Shown: positions 11,000 to 24,679 of the stretch, in pieces
Layout: each line of letters begins with the position of its first letter
How positions within the stretch are numbered: position 1 is the first letter of the stretch
Assembly: GCA_031841125.1 (NCBI GenBank)
Contig: CM063112.1
Location: forward strand, 60,999,722-61,063,721
Direction: 5' to 3'
Source of the DNA: Acanthococcus lagerstroemiae
Taxonomy: Eukaryota; Arthropoda; Insecta; Hemiptera; Eriococcidae
Length of the DNA: 64,000 nt
Made by a program: the position numbers and the translations under genes
Notes under the pieces: model-generated
The model's input: only the letters and a program-made list of their open reading frames with translations
Told to the model about the DNA's origin: nothing
The model's database searches: none

Positions 11000-12414
11000 G
11001 ATGGATAGATAGGTAGATATATAGATAGATAGATATGTAGGTAGATAGGTAAATGAGAAGATTAACAGACTATAATAACAGAGATAGACTGACTGACTGA
11101 TAAAAAGTCAAACTGGCATTCACAAAAGTAATCAGACCATTAGCGTAAGCATTGTTTTCGAACATTGGAATTTCCTCCGGGGAATCCCCTCTTCCTCCTT
11201 AAAATGTTGTTAATAAAACAGAAAAAACTGTCTGCAAACGTGAACTAATTCTTGTCGGCAAAATGTTAGCTTATTTCACTAAATTAAAATTTTGTCGCAA
11301 ATTGAGATTCCTTTTTTTTTTTTTTGAAATTTGTCGTAAATTTTTAAATTTTGTTCGCAAATTTTCAGCTTTGCAGGAAATTTGAATTTAAGTTCTACAT
11401 TGTCAACGGCTAAATTAAGAGAGGAGGTGAGATATCGGATTATAACTTCCCCCTTCCCCTCCAGCTAAAAGGAAAATGAAATTATACAACTTGTCACTAG
11501 CAGTTGAGACGTAACTTGAATTTTTTATTTTTGGGGTCGGCAACAAGCTTCTTGCAATCTTCCCCCCCCATTATTGTCGTTTTCCCCAGGGATGTATCTA
11601 TAGGGGTAGGGGGCAACTTCCCCCTCGTAGGAATTTTTCACTCAATAGTTGAGAAAATTTACAATACTTGGGAATTGAGTTGAGAAGCTGGGAAAACCCA
11701 GCAAGTCAAAAGGTTTTTCTTCTTTTGCTTTGATACTTGGGAATTCTGAGTCGAGTGTGTTGGAAATTTTACAATTTTTTAACCCCCCCCCCCCCTCCTA
11801 AGGTAAAAGGAAAAACTATTCATTACGTCAGAGTGCGTTCGTATTGTTGATTGAAATTTCCGTGGAAATGTTTATTATTTCTTCCAGGCATTTGATTCAC
11901 TTACTTAATTTTTTACATTTGGTAGGGTCAGGTCGATAATTACTAATAAATTTTTTTTTAACTATTATTTTTTGTCGAGTGTCAAGATGCGTGCTTTCTT
12001 GCCGACCCTCCTCGAATAGCGAGGTTACTGGTTTTCTTTTCTCTTCCATTTCTTCCAACCGTTTTTTCATTGAATTGATTGCAGAGTGTGTTCGTGTTGT
12101 TGTTGTTAGAAATTTCCATGGAAATTTGTTGTCAAAGAAACAATTACTATGTTGCCTTATTTTTATTCATTTATTCATTTTCTTATTAGGGTAGGATCAG
12201 GTCATAATTATTTATTATTAATTCCATGGATCTTTTTCTTCATTATTTCTTGTTGAGAGCCAAAAGATGTACTTGTGCTTCCTTGTCGGCCCTCCTCGAG
12301 TACCCTTTTTTTATTTTTTTTAAAATATTTTTTATTAGTCTACAGATAGTTAAGATTTGTGCAAAGTGTTACGGTACTTTTTTGTGTGCTTATCAAGTTG
12401 AAATCGGGTCAAAA
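11000..12414. other. Intergenic, no gene recognised
   Basis: AT-rich DNA with C and G homopolymers and short similar segments (AATTTTGTCGCAAATT near 11288 and 11350). Two related segments near 11830-12000 and 12080-12240 share GTGTTCGTGTTGTTG and CCATGGAAATTT-like text, suggesting an old duplication. No exon or RNA gene is seen. Confidence 0.45.
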
Positions 12415-12601
12415 CAGGGCCGCAGAGAGGAAAAACGGACCCGGGGCAAACACGAGAGGATAGAGCCTTATGTTAGCAGGGGGTAGGGGTAAACAGGACT
12501 TTTTCTTCTTTTTCTTTTTTTCTCCTAGGGCCCTCTGGGGCCCATGTAAAATTCCGGCCCGGGACAAAATGTCCCCTTTGCCTCCCCCCTTTTTGGCCCT
12601 G
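12415..12601. mobile_element. Small hAT-type MITE with perfect 8-bp target duplication
   Basis: The element runs from CAGGGCC to GGCCCTG and is flanked by GGTCAAAA on both sides (12407-12414 and 12602-12609). The 187-bp body is rich in C and G runs and does not encode a protein. The end sequence and 8-bp duplication point to hAT; the terminal repeat is short. Confidence 0.85.
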
Positions 12602-13120
12602 GGTCAAAATTTTGACCTGATGGACCATTTTATCTTGTCTATCAAGTCAAAATTTGTGTTAAATTTTATAGATTTACGATTATTTTGCCTACCCGCCTTC
12701 CCTAACATCATTCCTTCGCAAATTTCTCAATTTCTATGCAAATTTTCTAGGTCTTTGTAGATTTTAGATATTTAGTAATTCTCAATCTTTTACAAAATTA
12801 AAATTGCTTTTGCAAAATTTCTAATATTGTAAATTGTAAGCTTTTGCAAAATTTACTTTTTTTTCTTTGTAAAATCTCTAAGTCTTATAGTTTCTGGGTT
12901 GCTAAGTGATGAGTCATCTCACTTCAGAGTAGAATGTTATGCCTGTAGCGGAAGAGATGAGGAGGCTCTAGTATTTTCATCCTGAAATATCAGTTTCGCT
13001 AATTATGGCAAAAAAATGTATGATTAGCCAGTGAAAGAGGAAGGTGTTTATCCTATGAAATGGCTAACTTAATATCTTAGCTTCTGAGTTACAAAGACAA
13101 ACGGAAACCGTTTTAGATCA

Positions 13121-14389
13121 GTGAGGGCGCATACGAAAAGGGACCAGTTGACCAAAAGTAAAATTTTACAGGAGAAGCATTTAAAATTGAGAGTATTTTT
13201 TTGTAATTACCGTTTTGTAACTTACCAACATTTCAACCGTGAAGATCCTACACACTACCACACACTCCCCTGATCTCTTGTCCGTTCTTTTTGGAAAAAA
13301 TTTCCGATATTTTCCAAAGAATTCAAATGTTTGATGATCTCCGAAGAATTTCATCGAAAGACTTCGGGCAAATTCTCCAATGATTTTCAAGAAATTTCAT
13401 CGGAATTTTTGAAAGAAAATTTCCATACTTTCCGACAAGTCTTTTAGGAAATCTTTAAAAAATATTTCCAGATAAGTTACCTACATTATAAGCAGGGAGC
13501 GGAATTTTATGAAATTATATGTATGCCAGTTTTGATAAAGAAGCGGTATATGAAGCATACTCTTACGTTTCAGGCCATTCTGAGAAAAATGAGCCCTATT
13601 TTATTTTGCACATTTTGCCTATGAACGCATATTTTTACATATTTTCGCTATTTAAAACGCATATTTCGCCGTTTTAGCGAATATTTCGTCAAATGTCCGA
13701 CTGTCAGAGCATATTTCGATAATTTGCTATATTTGTCACAAAAACACGTTTTTTCTCAAATATTCGACGAATTTGATTTTTTTTAACGCTGCAAAAGAAT
13801 AAAGATTTTTTCCCTTAATTCAATCATTCAATTTTTCTATTTTTTTAGCGTGAATTTATCGAAAATTAACATTTACTTGCCGAAAGTAAGTAGATCTCGT
13901 CACGCTCTGCGAAATGACACCCATATTGTTAGCGCATATTCTGCCCATTTTTTAGCGCATAAATATTGCATATTTCACCATCCTAAACCGCAAATTCCGC
14001 TCCCTAAAGATTGGAGATTCCCAGCGAGAAATGCGAGACTCCCCTTCAGCAGGTACGCAGGCAACTCATCCTGACAACCGGTAAATGTATTTGCCTACTC
14101 TCGCATTTAGAAGGGCAAGAAGAAAATATGTCTAATATTCATCGAAAATTGTTTTCGAGCAATTTAATTTTACATAAGAACATGCTATTTCCTTTTTGTA
14201 CTTTTTTGAAATTTTTAAAATAATAAATTTTGACTTGCCTCGCTTAAAACTGCAATATCTCGCTGAATTTTCAAGATAGAGGTCTGGGGTTGGTTTTCTT
14301 CTATTTCTAAGGGGTGTTTACATTCATTTGGCCAGAAAAGTAAAAATCGAAAAATTGATCAACTGGTCCCTTTTCGTATGCGCCCTCAC
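13121..14389. mobile_element. 1.27 kb non-autonomous DNA transposon
   Basis: GTGAGGGCGCATACGAAAAG followed by GGACCAGTTGACC at the left is mirrored by GATCAACTGGTCC followed by CTTTTCGTATGCGCCCTCAC at the right, a terminal inverted repeat of about 32 bases. The interior has tandem AATATTTCG/GCATATTTCG motifs and no transposase. A CA precedes the left repeat, giving a CAGTGAGG start. No clear target duplication was found, so the superfamily is uncertain. Confidence 0.8.
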
Positions 14390-14499
14390 AAAAAAACATT
14401 TGAAGGGCTCAGTGCAGGAAAAGTAAGTTTTTTTTTTTAAGTAATAGACTATAGGCCAGATTGTCGACAGAGATTATGGTTTTGTTAATTAGGTTACAT

Positions 14500-15062
14500 A
14501 GTTTGTCGCTTCAAAAAATAAAACTGGAAGCCGGAGCTTGGATTCCTGAAGGCGAGCAGCTCATAAACTTTCACTAGAGCCGTGGCCGAAGCTGGAAGTT
14601 GAAAATATTGTCTACTGGTGTCGGAGCCCCTAAAGATTTATTCGCTGAAATTTCTGACTCGGGCTCTGACTCCAACTTCAGCCCTTTAACTCCCTTTTTC
14701 TTCCCTCTTGACTTCTCTCAGTGTACCCTGCTTTCTTCTCCCTCCCCTCCAGTAATAAACGAAACAAAAGCCTCATTTTCGGTGGGGTCGAAAACCCATC
14801 TCAGAATCTTACTGGAGCCAAAACCAGTCTCTGGCTTCCGTTTGACTCCGACTTGTACTTTGGCCCTTTTACCTCCTCCGTCCTGCTGAACCTTCCCCTC
14901 TGTACCCCGCATTCTTCGTTTTGAAAATAACGGAAACCGAAGCAGATATCACGTATTTGGCTAAGCCGAAGCCGTGAAACATTTTTAGCCGGAGTTACAT
15001 TCATCTTTGCTGCGGAGCCGAAGCTAGCTGAAAGTGACTTCGGTTTTGATGCCACCCCTACT
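14500..15062. repeat. Degraded GGAGCCGGAG-type repeat
   Basis: The stretch is scattered with GGAGCCGGAGC/GCTCCGGCTCC-like words (AAGCCGGAGCTTGG, TCGGAGCCCC, CGGAGTTACATTC). It ends in ACTTCGGTTTTGATGCCACC. The same type of composition recurs at 40740-41050 and 56710-56830, so it is a dispersed repeat family. No matching opposite terminus was identified. Confidence 0.45.
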
Positions 15063-15079
15063 TCTCGCAGTAAGCCCTC

Positions 15080-16346
15080 CATTAGCTGTCTGATTTTCGA
15101 ATTATTGATTGAGAGTCATTTGACATGCATAATATGTTGATGTGATATTGAAAGGGAATGGATACTCGAGAAGGTAGTTTCTGGGGCTAGGGGTGCGATG
15201 TCTCCGAAGCCACTTTGGCGTGTGTGCATCGCTATACGCTCCTCGAAACACTGGAATGAGTATATTTCAAGTTATCGAATTGTACTGTAATTTCAGTCAT
15301 TCTTCTTTATTCTTATTAGAGTAGTTGATGCAGTAAAATGTTAGTGTAGGCAAATCGATCGGAGAATTTAATAGCTATCTCCCGTGAAAAAAGTATTTTG
15401 GTCATTTTGGTGCGGGGGAAAGGGGCGGGTCCTTCATTATTTTACTCATTTTGCATAATCATCCTCTGCAGGAAAATCTGGATCGGTTGGCCTAACTGAA
15501 GACTTATTTGTTCGTGACTGCAACTTTGGACGAGTGCTGACTGGACAATCAAAAGGAAACTGATTCGCTCGCGGTTGTACTGTTGCTTTAGGCCGCATTT
15601 GAGAAATGTTGAGAACATCCAGTCTCCAACTGAATGTGGAATCTGAGATTGTTCTCGATGTACATCTTTGCGAAACACCATCGCCAAATTTCTGGCTACT
15701 GTTTGCATATACCCTCAGAAACCCACACAGGACACTACAATGTTGGCATCAACGTGTGCTCCTTCTGGTCTATCAGAATCTACATTCGAGATTCCGAATC
15801 GATGGCCTGGGGTGTTGGGAGCACAACTTACTCGATATTTATTTCTACGCGAGAATCGCGACCTACAATAGCTCCAAACGCTGTTTTTTTTCTCTCATCG
15901 ATCAACTGTAACCGGTTGTGTGTCGTTGTTTGTTGCAGTAAAAAATGTCGAACTGGATCAGCCGAGGGCAAGGAAGTGCAGACACCAGAAATATGCATCA
16001 ATTTTGACCATAATTATAATAAATATTGTCTAGTCACGTTCGAGGCAACTGATTTTTTTTTTTTCATTTACAATCAGTTCAATTTTTAAGTTGTTTTTTT
16101 TTCGCTGCGAAATTGAGAAATTTCAACCGGACGACTGGCTACCTTAGTTATTACTGTATTCTATTTTTCAATGTAACAATTTATTTTTATATCAGATATT
16201 AAACATTTTATTTTACAATAATGTATAAATTATTACCAATAAATTATCGTGCTATTTTGATTTAATTTAATGAAGCATCGTGACTGCGGAGTATACGAGC
16301 TACATTTTGATTCTAGTTACTAAAATGATCGTTTCGATGTTCGCAG
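15080..16346. other. Upstream of LIM exons, no supported exon
   Basis: Several overlapping open frames of 60-150 codons occur at 15440-16089 on both strands, but none resembles a known protein or carries a clear splice site in phase with the LIM exon. T-tracts and AT-rich DNA occupy 16050-16330. This may be intron of the LIM gene, or an unrecognised degenerate element. Confidence 0.3.
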
Positions 16347-17432
<1,086 letters not shown>

Positions 17433-17740
17433 TCTCGCCGCCATGTTTTTTAATTGCCATATGTAGCAATGATTTATATAATATTTCTTTTATATGAATT
17501 GTTTCATTTTTTCTTCTTTCCAGTATTTACTTAATGTAAACTACGTACGTTATCGGCGTTTTATTTTTCGTTTTTATAAATTAAGAAACAAGAATTGTAA
17601 TTATCCTCAGACTTTCTTGTATTTAACGTACAGTTATACATTTTTAATGTTTTAATGATTTTATTATGTGTCTGATGAAAAAAAAAAAAGTATTTTGTAA
17701 AAATCTATTTTTAATAAATATTTGGGTATTTTAAAAGTTA
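17433..17740 (+). other. 3' UTR of LIM gene with polyadenylation signal
   Basis: AT-rich sequence follows the stop. AATAAA at 17713-17718 is the best polyadenylation signal; the transcript probably ends shortly after it and before the satellite at about 17.8 kb. Confidence 0.5.
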
Positions 17741-17815
17741 TTCTGAAAGAAGGTAAATGTGGTGGTCCATCTAGCTGTAATTAGAAGTTATAATTTTCCG
17801 GGTCTCAATTCAACA

Positions 17816-19905
17816 GATGTATCAATTTTCTCCTCTATCCAGAATTTCAAACCGCACTGCTCTAACTGCCTCCGTTCGAACATTATTCGCAAAAATCTTT
17901 GGATTGGCGGCAGCTACTGCGAAACGGGTTGACACTTTCGAAAGAGGAGATCAATTTGCTCACAAAATTTCAAACCGTTTTCCTCTAGCTATCCCCAGTC
18001 TCGAGATTTTCGCGTATTATTAGTTCCCCCCAGAGAAATTCGCGATTTTGAAAACGTCAATTCGTGTATGTTGAGTTGCATATTCGACATGCTGAAGGCA
18101 TTACCAGAATATTAGAAATTTTGAAATAAAATTTGGACGCCTTTGTCGAGAGGCTAATTTTTCGTCAACAACCAAATGAAAAATCTTTGGATTGGGCGGC
18201 AAACAAAAAGGGTGACACTTTGCGAAAGCAGGAAACGTTTTGCTACAATTTCAAACCGTTTCATTAGCTATCCACAATTCAATTTTCCGTTTTATAGTTC
18301 CCCCAGAAATTCGCGATTTCGAAAGTTCACTCGTGTATGTTGAGTTGCATAGACGTAAGCATTTCAGATATTGCTGAAGTGCAGGGCTTCGACGATAGAA
18401 ATGCTATTCCATGACAGTTGACGTTTCAACGATTTAGGCGAACTAATAAATGCAAAAATTTGATTGGAGGCAGCTACAGCAACGGGTGAACTTTCGAAAG
18501 AAGATCAATTTGCTCACAGAATTTAAACGTTTCCTCTAGCTATCCCAGTCGAGATTTTGCGTCAATTTAGTTCCCCAAGAATTCGCGATTGAAAACGTCA
18601 ATTTTGTATTTGAGTTGCATTTCGAATGCTGAAGGATTAGATATTAGAAATTTGAAATAAATTGACCTTCGACGAGTGAGTTATGCTATTTCATCCATAA
18701 ATGACGTTTTCGAAAGCGCTAATTTCTCTGGGGCAAACTAATAAAATGAAAAAATCTTTGGATTGGAGGCAGCTACAGCAAAACGGGTTGACACTTTCGA
18801 AAGAGGAGATCATTTTGCTCACAAAATTTCAAACCGTTTTCCTCTAGACCCCAGTCCCGAGATTTTCGCGTTTTATTTAGTTCCCCAAGAAATCGCGATT
18901 TCGAAACGTCAATGTTATGTTGATTCAATGCGAGTCTGAAGCATTACCAGAATATTCTGAAGTGCGGCGCCTTCGACAGTAGTATCTATGCTATTTCCAT
19001 GCCCAGTTGACGTTTTCAAATCGCTAATTTCTATGGGCAAAATAAAATGCAAAAATCTTTGGATTGGAGGCAGCTACAGCAAAACGGGTTGACACTTTCG
19101 AAAGAGGAGATCAATTTGCTCACAAAATTTCAAACCGTTTTCCTCTAGCTACCCAGTCCGAGATTTTCGCGTTTATTAGTTCCCCCCAGAGAAATTCGCG
19201 ATTTGGAAAACGTCAATTGGTGTATGTTGAGTTGCATATGCGACGTGCTGAAGGCATTACCAGAATATTCGAATGAGCGCCTCGACGTAGATATCTATTT
19301 CCATGCGCCAGTTGACGTTTTCAAAATCGCTAATTTCTCTGGGCAATAATAAATAAAAACTTGGATTGGAGCAGTTACACAAAACGGGTGACATTTCAAA
19401 GAAATCAATTTGCTCACAAATTTCAACGTTTCCTCTATATCCCCATCCAGATTTTCGCGTTATAGTTCCCCCAAGAATTCGCGATTTGAAACGTCAATCG
19501 TGTATTTGATTGCATATTCGACAGCTGAAGGCATACCAGAAATAGAATTTTGATATAATTGGACGCCTTCGACGAGTAGAGTATGCTATTTCTCATACGC
19601 TAAATGACGTTTTCGAAAGCGCTAATTTCTCTGGGGCAAACTAATAAAATGAAAAAATCTTTGGATTGGAGGCAGCTACAGCAAAACGGGTTGACACTTT
19701 CGAAAGAGGAGATCATTTTGCTCACAAAATTTCAAACCGTTTTCCTCTAGCTATCCCCAGTCCCGAGATTTTCGCGTTTTATTAGTTCCCCCCAGAGAAA
19801 TTCGCGATTTCGAAAACGTCAATTTGTGTATGTTGAGTTGCATATTCGACGTGCTGAAGGCATTACCAGAATATTCGCTGAAGTGGAGGCGCCTTCGTCC
19901 AGTAG
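17816..19905. repeat. Satellite array, ~300-bp unit, about seven copies
   Basis: The phrase TTTGGATTGG followed by AGGCAGCTAC and GGGTTGACACTTTCGAAAG recurs near 17.9, 18.19, 18.46, 18.76, 19.06, 19.36 and 19.66 kb. Each unit continues with TTTCAAACCGTTTTCCTCTAG and TTCGCGATTT blocks, then ends in a GCTGAAGGCATTACCAGA block. Some copies (17.9, 18.76, 19.06, 19.66) are nearly identical. Others (18.19, 18.46, 19.36) carry many scattered single-base losses, mostly in homopolymers. The array continues into related but rearranged repeats to 24.6 kb. Confidence 0.9.
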
Positions 19906-19914
19906 AACGTGCTA

Positions 19915-20960
19915 GCCCCTCGGGGCTTCTCTCGGGGAGGTGCTGCAGATGTAAATAATTTACACAAATTATGCTTTTATTTGTCACTAAACTAACTTAC
20001 TATTAGATACATTTCATCGAGATTAGAGTCTCTCCAGGAGAAACCTCAGGTGGCCCGTGCCAGGTGGGTACCTGTCATAACTAATAATTATGTACAAAAT
20101 GCAACATTTATAATGTTTGTTACAATACCATCCAATTTATTCCTCTGTGGAACGAGGGGCAGCGGTCCTTAAAACTAAACCTTGAACTCTTAAACGGTGG
20201 TGGATGTAACAGGGCAGCAGACAGGCATTTGGTGACTGCTCCCTAAGATCCATTTCAGCCCCGGCTTCTAGGAAAACAAAAGGAACTATTAAATTCTCAC
20301 ATACTCGCCCTGGAACATCCCAGAGTTACTTCCTGGATCTGCTGTTGGAAAGAAACTAAAATAGGTTCATAGCCTGTAAATTTGATCACGTTGCAGCACT
20401 GCTTCCTCTGTACAAAGTATTTCCACATTCTGCAGCTACCACCAAGATAAAGTTCCCCAGGGCTGGGAGCATACTGATATCATAGCTACCGGCAGAAGGT
20501 ACTCGCTACCAATTTTAGTACAAATGTGTGTACTCCTTACAAATCGTTTTCATCTGCAGCACCTACCCAAGAGAAGTGTTCCAGCGGCTAGGGTGCATGT
20601 TGACATCGTACTTACCAGCAGCTGGTACCAGTTAACAAGTGGTACAAATATGTAGGTACTCTATGCAGATAATTTCCATGTAAAGCCCGCCCTTCCACAG
20701 TATGACCCCACAGGGGCGGGGGCAAGTTGATGTCAAAATGTGGGAAATGAAAAAGTAGCGCTTCTTTGCCTTAGATTTCTTACCAAATTTTCTCCGTTTT
20801 GCTCTATCTCTCACCATTTTCGAGATATTTGCAATTTCCCGGAAAATTTTTAATTTTTTCTCAAATGTTACAAATAAAACATGAAAAAGAACCAATTTCG
20901 AATTTTCATGTTATCCCCACCGTTTTTGAGATATTTGCGAATAATTTTGGAAGGGAGGCA
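19915..20960. repeat. Direct repeat copy 1 (~1 kb)
   Basis: This segment, from CGGGGCTTCTCTCGGGGAGG through TAGATACATTTCAT, CATGAAAAAGAACC and beyond, is repeated in the same orientation at 22085-23225. The spacing is about 2.17 kb. The copies differ by substitutions and small indels. Short subrepeats such as GGTACAAATATG and CTGCAGCACCT occur inside. It has no convincing coding content. Confidence 0.8.
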
Positions 20961-22085
20961 GTTAGAGCAGTGCAGTTTGAAATTCTGGATAGAGGAGAAA
21001 ATTTCAAATAAAATGTATTTTTCAGTTTTCCCCTAGCAGTCTCCAATCCAATGTTTCCCCTCTTTTACCAGTTCGCCCAAGGTAATTCCCAATCTCGCAT
21101 ATGCATATTGGTGCGAATTGTATTGCAGATCCAACGAGTTTAAGGCGTCACTACTTTTTTAAAAAGGTGGCAAAATTCCGAAATATACTCGAAAATGCGG
21201 TCAAAAATTGACTCTAGCTCAATTCTGACAACGGATTCGAATTCGTCTCGAAAAACTAATACAATTCGCACTAATATGCATTTGCGAGATTGCAAATTTC
21301 CTGGGGCGAACTGGTGAAAGGCGAAAAACTTTGGATTGGTGACTGCTAGAGGAAAACTGAAAAATACGTTTCATTTGAAATTCTCTCCTCTATCCATAAT
21401 TTTAAGCCACACTGCTCTAGCTGCCTCCGTTCCAAAATTATTCGCGAATTGTCGGTTCGCCCCAGAAAAATAGAAGGTACAATGGGTTGGAATTATGTGC
21501 GATGTGTGGCATATGCAACGTATCGAAGGCGCACTCGAAAATGTGGTCAAAATGGGTCAAAAAATTGACTGTAGTTCAATTTTGACAACGGATTCAAATT
21601 CGTTTCGAAAAACTGAGTAATCAGCGCCAGCGCCGACGCCGAAGCTTTCCGAAAATTTGTCGGCCCACAAAAGACTTGATGTATAAGTTTCGAGAAATTT
21701 TCTAAATCTTTTAAATCAAAAATTCTGAATTAAAGACTATTTTTTACTCAGTTTCTCACGCTGAGTCCGAATGTGGAGTTCAAATTTGGCGGCGAAGCAC
21801 CATTGCCGAGAAACACGAAAAAGAAAATTTTTTGTGTTAGCGCCTTCGACACGTTGAATATGCCACACATCGCACACAAATTGAACCCATTGTACCTTCT
21901 ATTTTTCTGGGGCGAACCGACAATTCGCGAATAATTTTGGAACGGAGGCAGAATTTTCCAGAAAATTGCAAATATCTCGAGAACGGTGAGAGATAGGAAA
22001 GACGGAGAAAATTTTTTAAGAATTCTAGAGCAAAGAAGTGCTAATTTTTCATTTCCTACATTTTGAAATCAACTTGCCCCACCCC
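20960..22085. repeat. Satellite-related block between the direct repeats
   Basis: It contains TTGTATTGCAGATCCAACGAG at about 21119, present in reverse complement at about 23600, and a self-inverted pair around GAACCCATTGTACCTTCTAT (near 21470 and 21890). The whole is built of the same TTCGAAAATT-type words as the neighbouring array. Arms of this kind suggest repeated inversion and duplication. No gene is seen. Confidence 0.65.
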
Positions 22086-23225
22086 CTTGGGGCTTGTCTC
22101 GGGGAGGTGCTGCAGATGAAAATAATTTACACAAATTATCCTTTTTTTATCATCACAAACTCAACTATTAGATACATTTCATTATGATTAGAATCTCTCC
22201 AAGAGAAACCTCAGGGGACTGGGGCCAGATAGGTACCTGTCATAACTAAGAATTATTATGTACCAAATGCAACATTTTTAATGTTTGTTACAATAAAATA
22301 CAATTTTTTCCCCTGTGGAACGAGGGGCAGCTGTCCTTAAAACTAAAACGTGAACCCCTAAAGGGTGGTGGATGTAACAGGGCAGCAAAAAGATATTTGG
22401 TGACTGCTCCCTAAGATCCATTTTGGACGCGGCTTCTGGGAAAACAAAAGGAACGATATATTAAATTCTCCCATACTCTTCCTGGAAAATCCCTGCGTTA
22501 CTTCCTGGATCTGCTGTTGGCATGAAATTAAAACAGGTTCAAAGCCTGTAAATTCGATCACGTTGCATAACTGCTTCCTCTGTACAAGGTATTTACATAT
22601 TCTGCAGTTACCACCAAGATAAGTTCCCCGGGGCTGGGAGCATATTGACATCATAGCTACGAGCAGAAGAGGTTCTCATTACTAATAATTGGTACAAATG
22701 TGTACTCAATACAAATCGTTTTCATCTGCAGCACCTCCCCAAGATTAGGCCTTAAGGGGCTAGGGGGCATGTTGACATTGTACTTACCAGCGGCTGGTAC
22801 CAATTACTAAGTGGTACAAATATGTATTCTATGCAGAAAATTTCCATGTAAAGCCCCCCCTCCCTCAAAGTATAACCCAACAGGGGCGGGGGCAAGTTGA
22901 TTTCAAATGTGGGAAATGAACAATTAGCACCTCTTTGCTCTAGATTTCTCACCTAATTTTCTCCGTTTTGATCTATCTCTCACAGTTTCTGAGATATTCG
23001 CTTGACTCGGGAACTCGCTGAATCTTCATGTAGGCTAGACATCCAAATCTTCGAATCTGATCGGTGTGACAATGTATCTTCGGTGCAAATCTTCGAAGTG
23101 GGATCTCAAAATCGATTGATCGATGCGGCGTCCTGTTGTAGGCGTGCACGGCGGCGTGCTATTTTCCGGAAAATTTTTTATTTTTTCTCAAATGTTACAA
23201 ATAAAACATGAAAAAGAACCAATTT
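22085..23225. repeat. Direct repeat copy 2, with a 160-bp insertion
   Basis: This is the second copy of the 19915-20960 segment. Between the shared block ending GAGATATTCG and the shared block starting TTTTCCGGAAAATTTT it carries about 160 extra bases (23003-23162). These extra bases are richer in GC, are absent from copy 1, and are a probable insertion. Confidence 0.75.
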
Positions 23226-24600
23226 CGAATTTGTATGTTTTTTAGGTTGCATGGCCTACTACTGACAGGAATCAAATATTTATTTGAAAAGAACGACTTG
23301 CCCCAAGGACTCCTTCAAGACCCCTCTTGTGGGGAATCGAAATTAACTATCAAATACATACTCTTCATTGCTGCTTGCTGAACTGCTTTCTGGATCCGCT
23401 ATTTGATTTTGGGGTGAAAAAATTTTCGGAGTGCTTTGGCGTCCGTGCTGGTGCTGAGTACTCAATTTTTCGAGACGAATTCGAATCCGTGGTCAAAATT
23501 AAGTTAGAGTCATGTTTCGACCCATTTTGACCACATTTTCGAGTGTATCTCCGCAATTTTGCGATTTAAAAAAAATGCAGCAACGCCTTAAGCTCGTTGG
23601 ATCTGCAATACAATTCGTACCAATATTCATTTTCAAGATTGCGTATTTCTTGGGGCGAACTGGTGAAATGTGAAAAACTTTTGATTGGTGACTGCTAGAG
23701 CAGAACTGAAAAACACGTTTTATTCGAAATTTTCTCCTCCATCCAGAATTTTAAACCGCACTGCTCTAACTGTCTCCAATCCAACAATTGTCTCAGAAAA
23801 ATTGAAATTTCAAAAACGTCCATTGGTGCGCAATGTGTAGCATATTCAACGCGTCGAAGGTGCTAACACGAAAATGTTTTCATTTTCGTGTGTATCTCGG
23901 CAACGGAACCTTGCCGCCAAATTTGAACAACAAATTCGAATTCAGCGTGACAAATTGAGTAGAAAACAGTCTTTAATTCGAAAATTTCGATGTTCTCAAG
24001 TTTGAAAATTTCTTCATACTATACATCATGTTTTTTTTTTATGTGAAACATTTTTATTTCGGTTGAGGGGTCAGTCTTATTCAAAATTGTCTCCTCTGTC
24101 CAAAATTTTAAACCGTTTCGCTCTAGCTATATCCAATTACAAGATTTTCGGAGATTTCGAAAAAGTCAATTGGTGCCATAGGTGTTGCATGTTCACTGTA
24201 TTGAAGGCGTTGCCACATTTTTCGAAAATTTGTATTTATTTGACCCATTTTCGAGTGTATCTCGGCAACGAGAGTCGCAGTCAAATTTAAACAACGAATT
24301 CAAACTCAGCGTGAAAAAGTGAGTGAAATACAGTGTTTAATTCGAAAATTTAGATCTTCTCGAATTTTGAAAATTTTCCTGTTGAAGGGTCAGTTTTATT
24401 CACAATTATCTCCAGTATCCGAAATTTCAAACCGTTTCGCTTTAGCTATCACCAATCAAAAGGTTTTCGTGTTTTATCAGTTCGTCCCAGGAAATTAGAA
24501 ATTTCGGTGTTGCATGTTAATCGTTTTGAAGGCGTTACCAGTCTTCGAAAATTCGCATTTATTTGACCCATTTTCGAGTCTATCTCGGCAACTGGTTCAT
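23225..24600. repeat. Further satellite-like repeats
   Basis: Two related segments (about 23.7-24.05 kb and 24.05-24.6 kb) share AAATTTTAAACCG..., CTCTAGCTAT and TCGAGTGTATCTCGGCAACG blocks. They also share text with the upstream block in both orientations. The stretch ends near TCTCGGCAACTGG at 24594. No gene is seen. Confidence 0.65.
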
Positions 24601-24679
24601 TCCAACACTAATACCCCACAACACTAAGCACAGAAGTTAAATCGCTTTAAAAACACGCAATTATCGTATTCAAAACTTC

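Noticed and set aside
15606..16089. Overlapping plus-strand frames of 67-151 codons as LIM upstream exons
   Set aside because: None has a recognisable domain, and none ends at a donor in the phase needed by the exon at 16347.
17816..24600. CRISPR-like array
   Set aside because: The units are about 300 bp eukaryotic satellite without short direct repeats and unique spacers, and the window is nuclear animal DNA.
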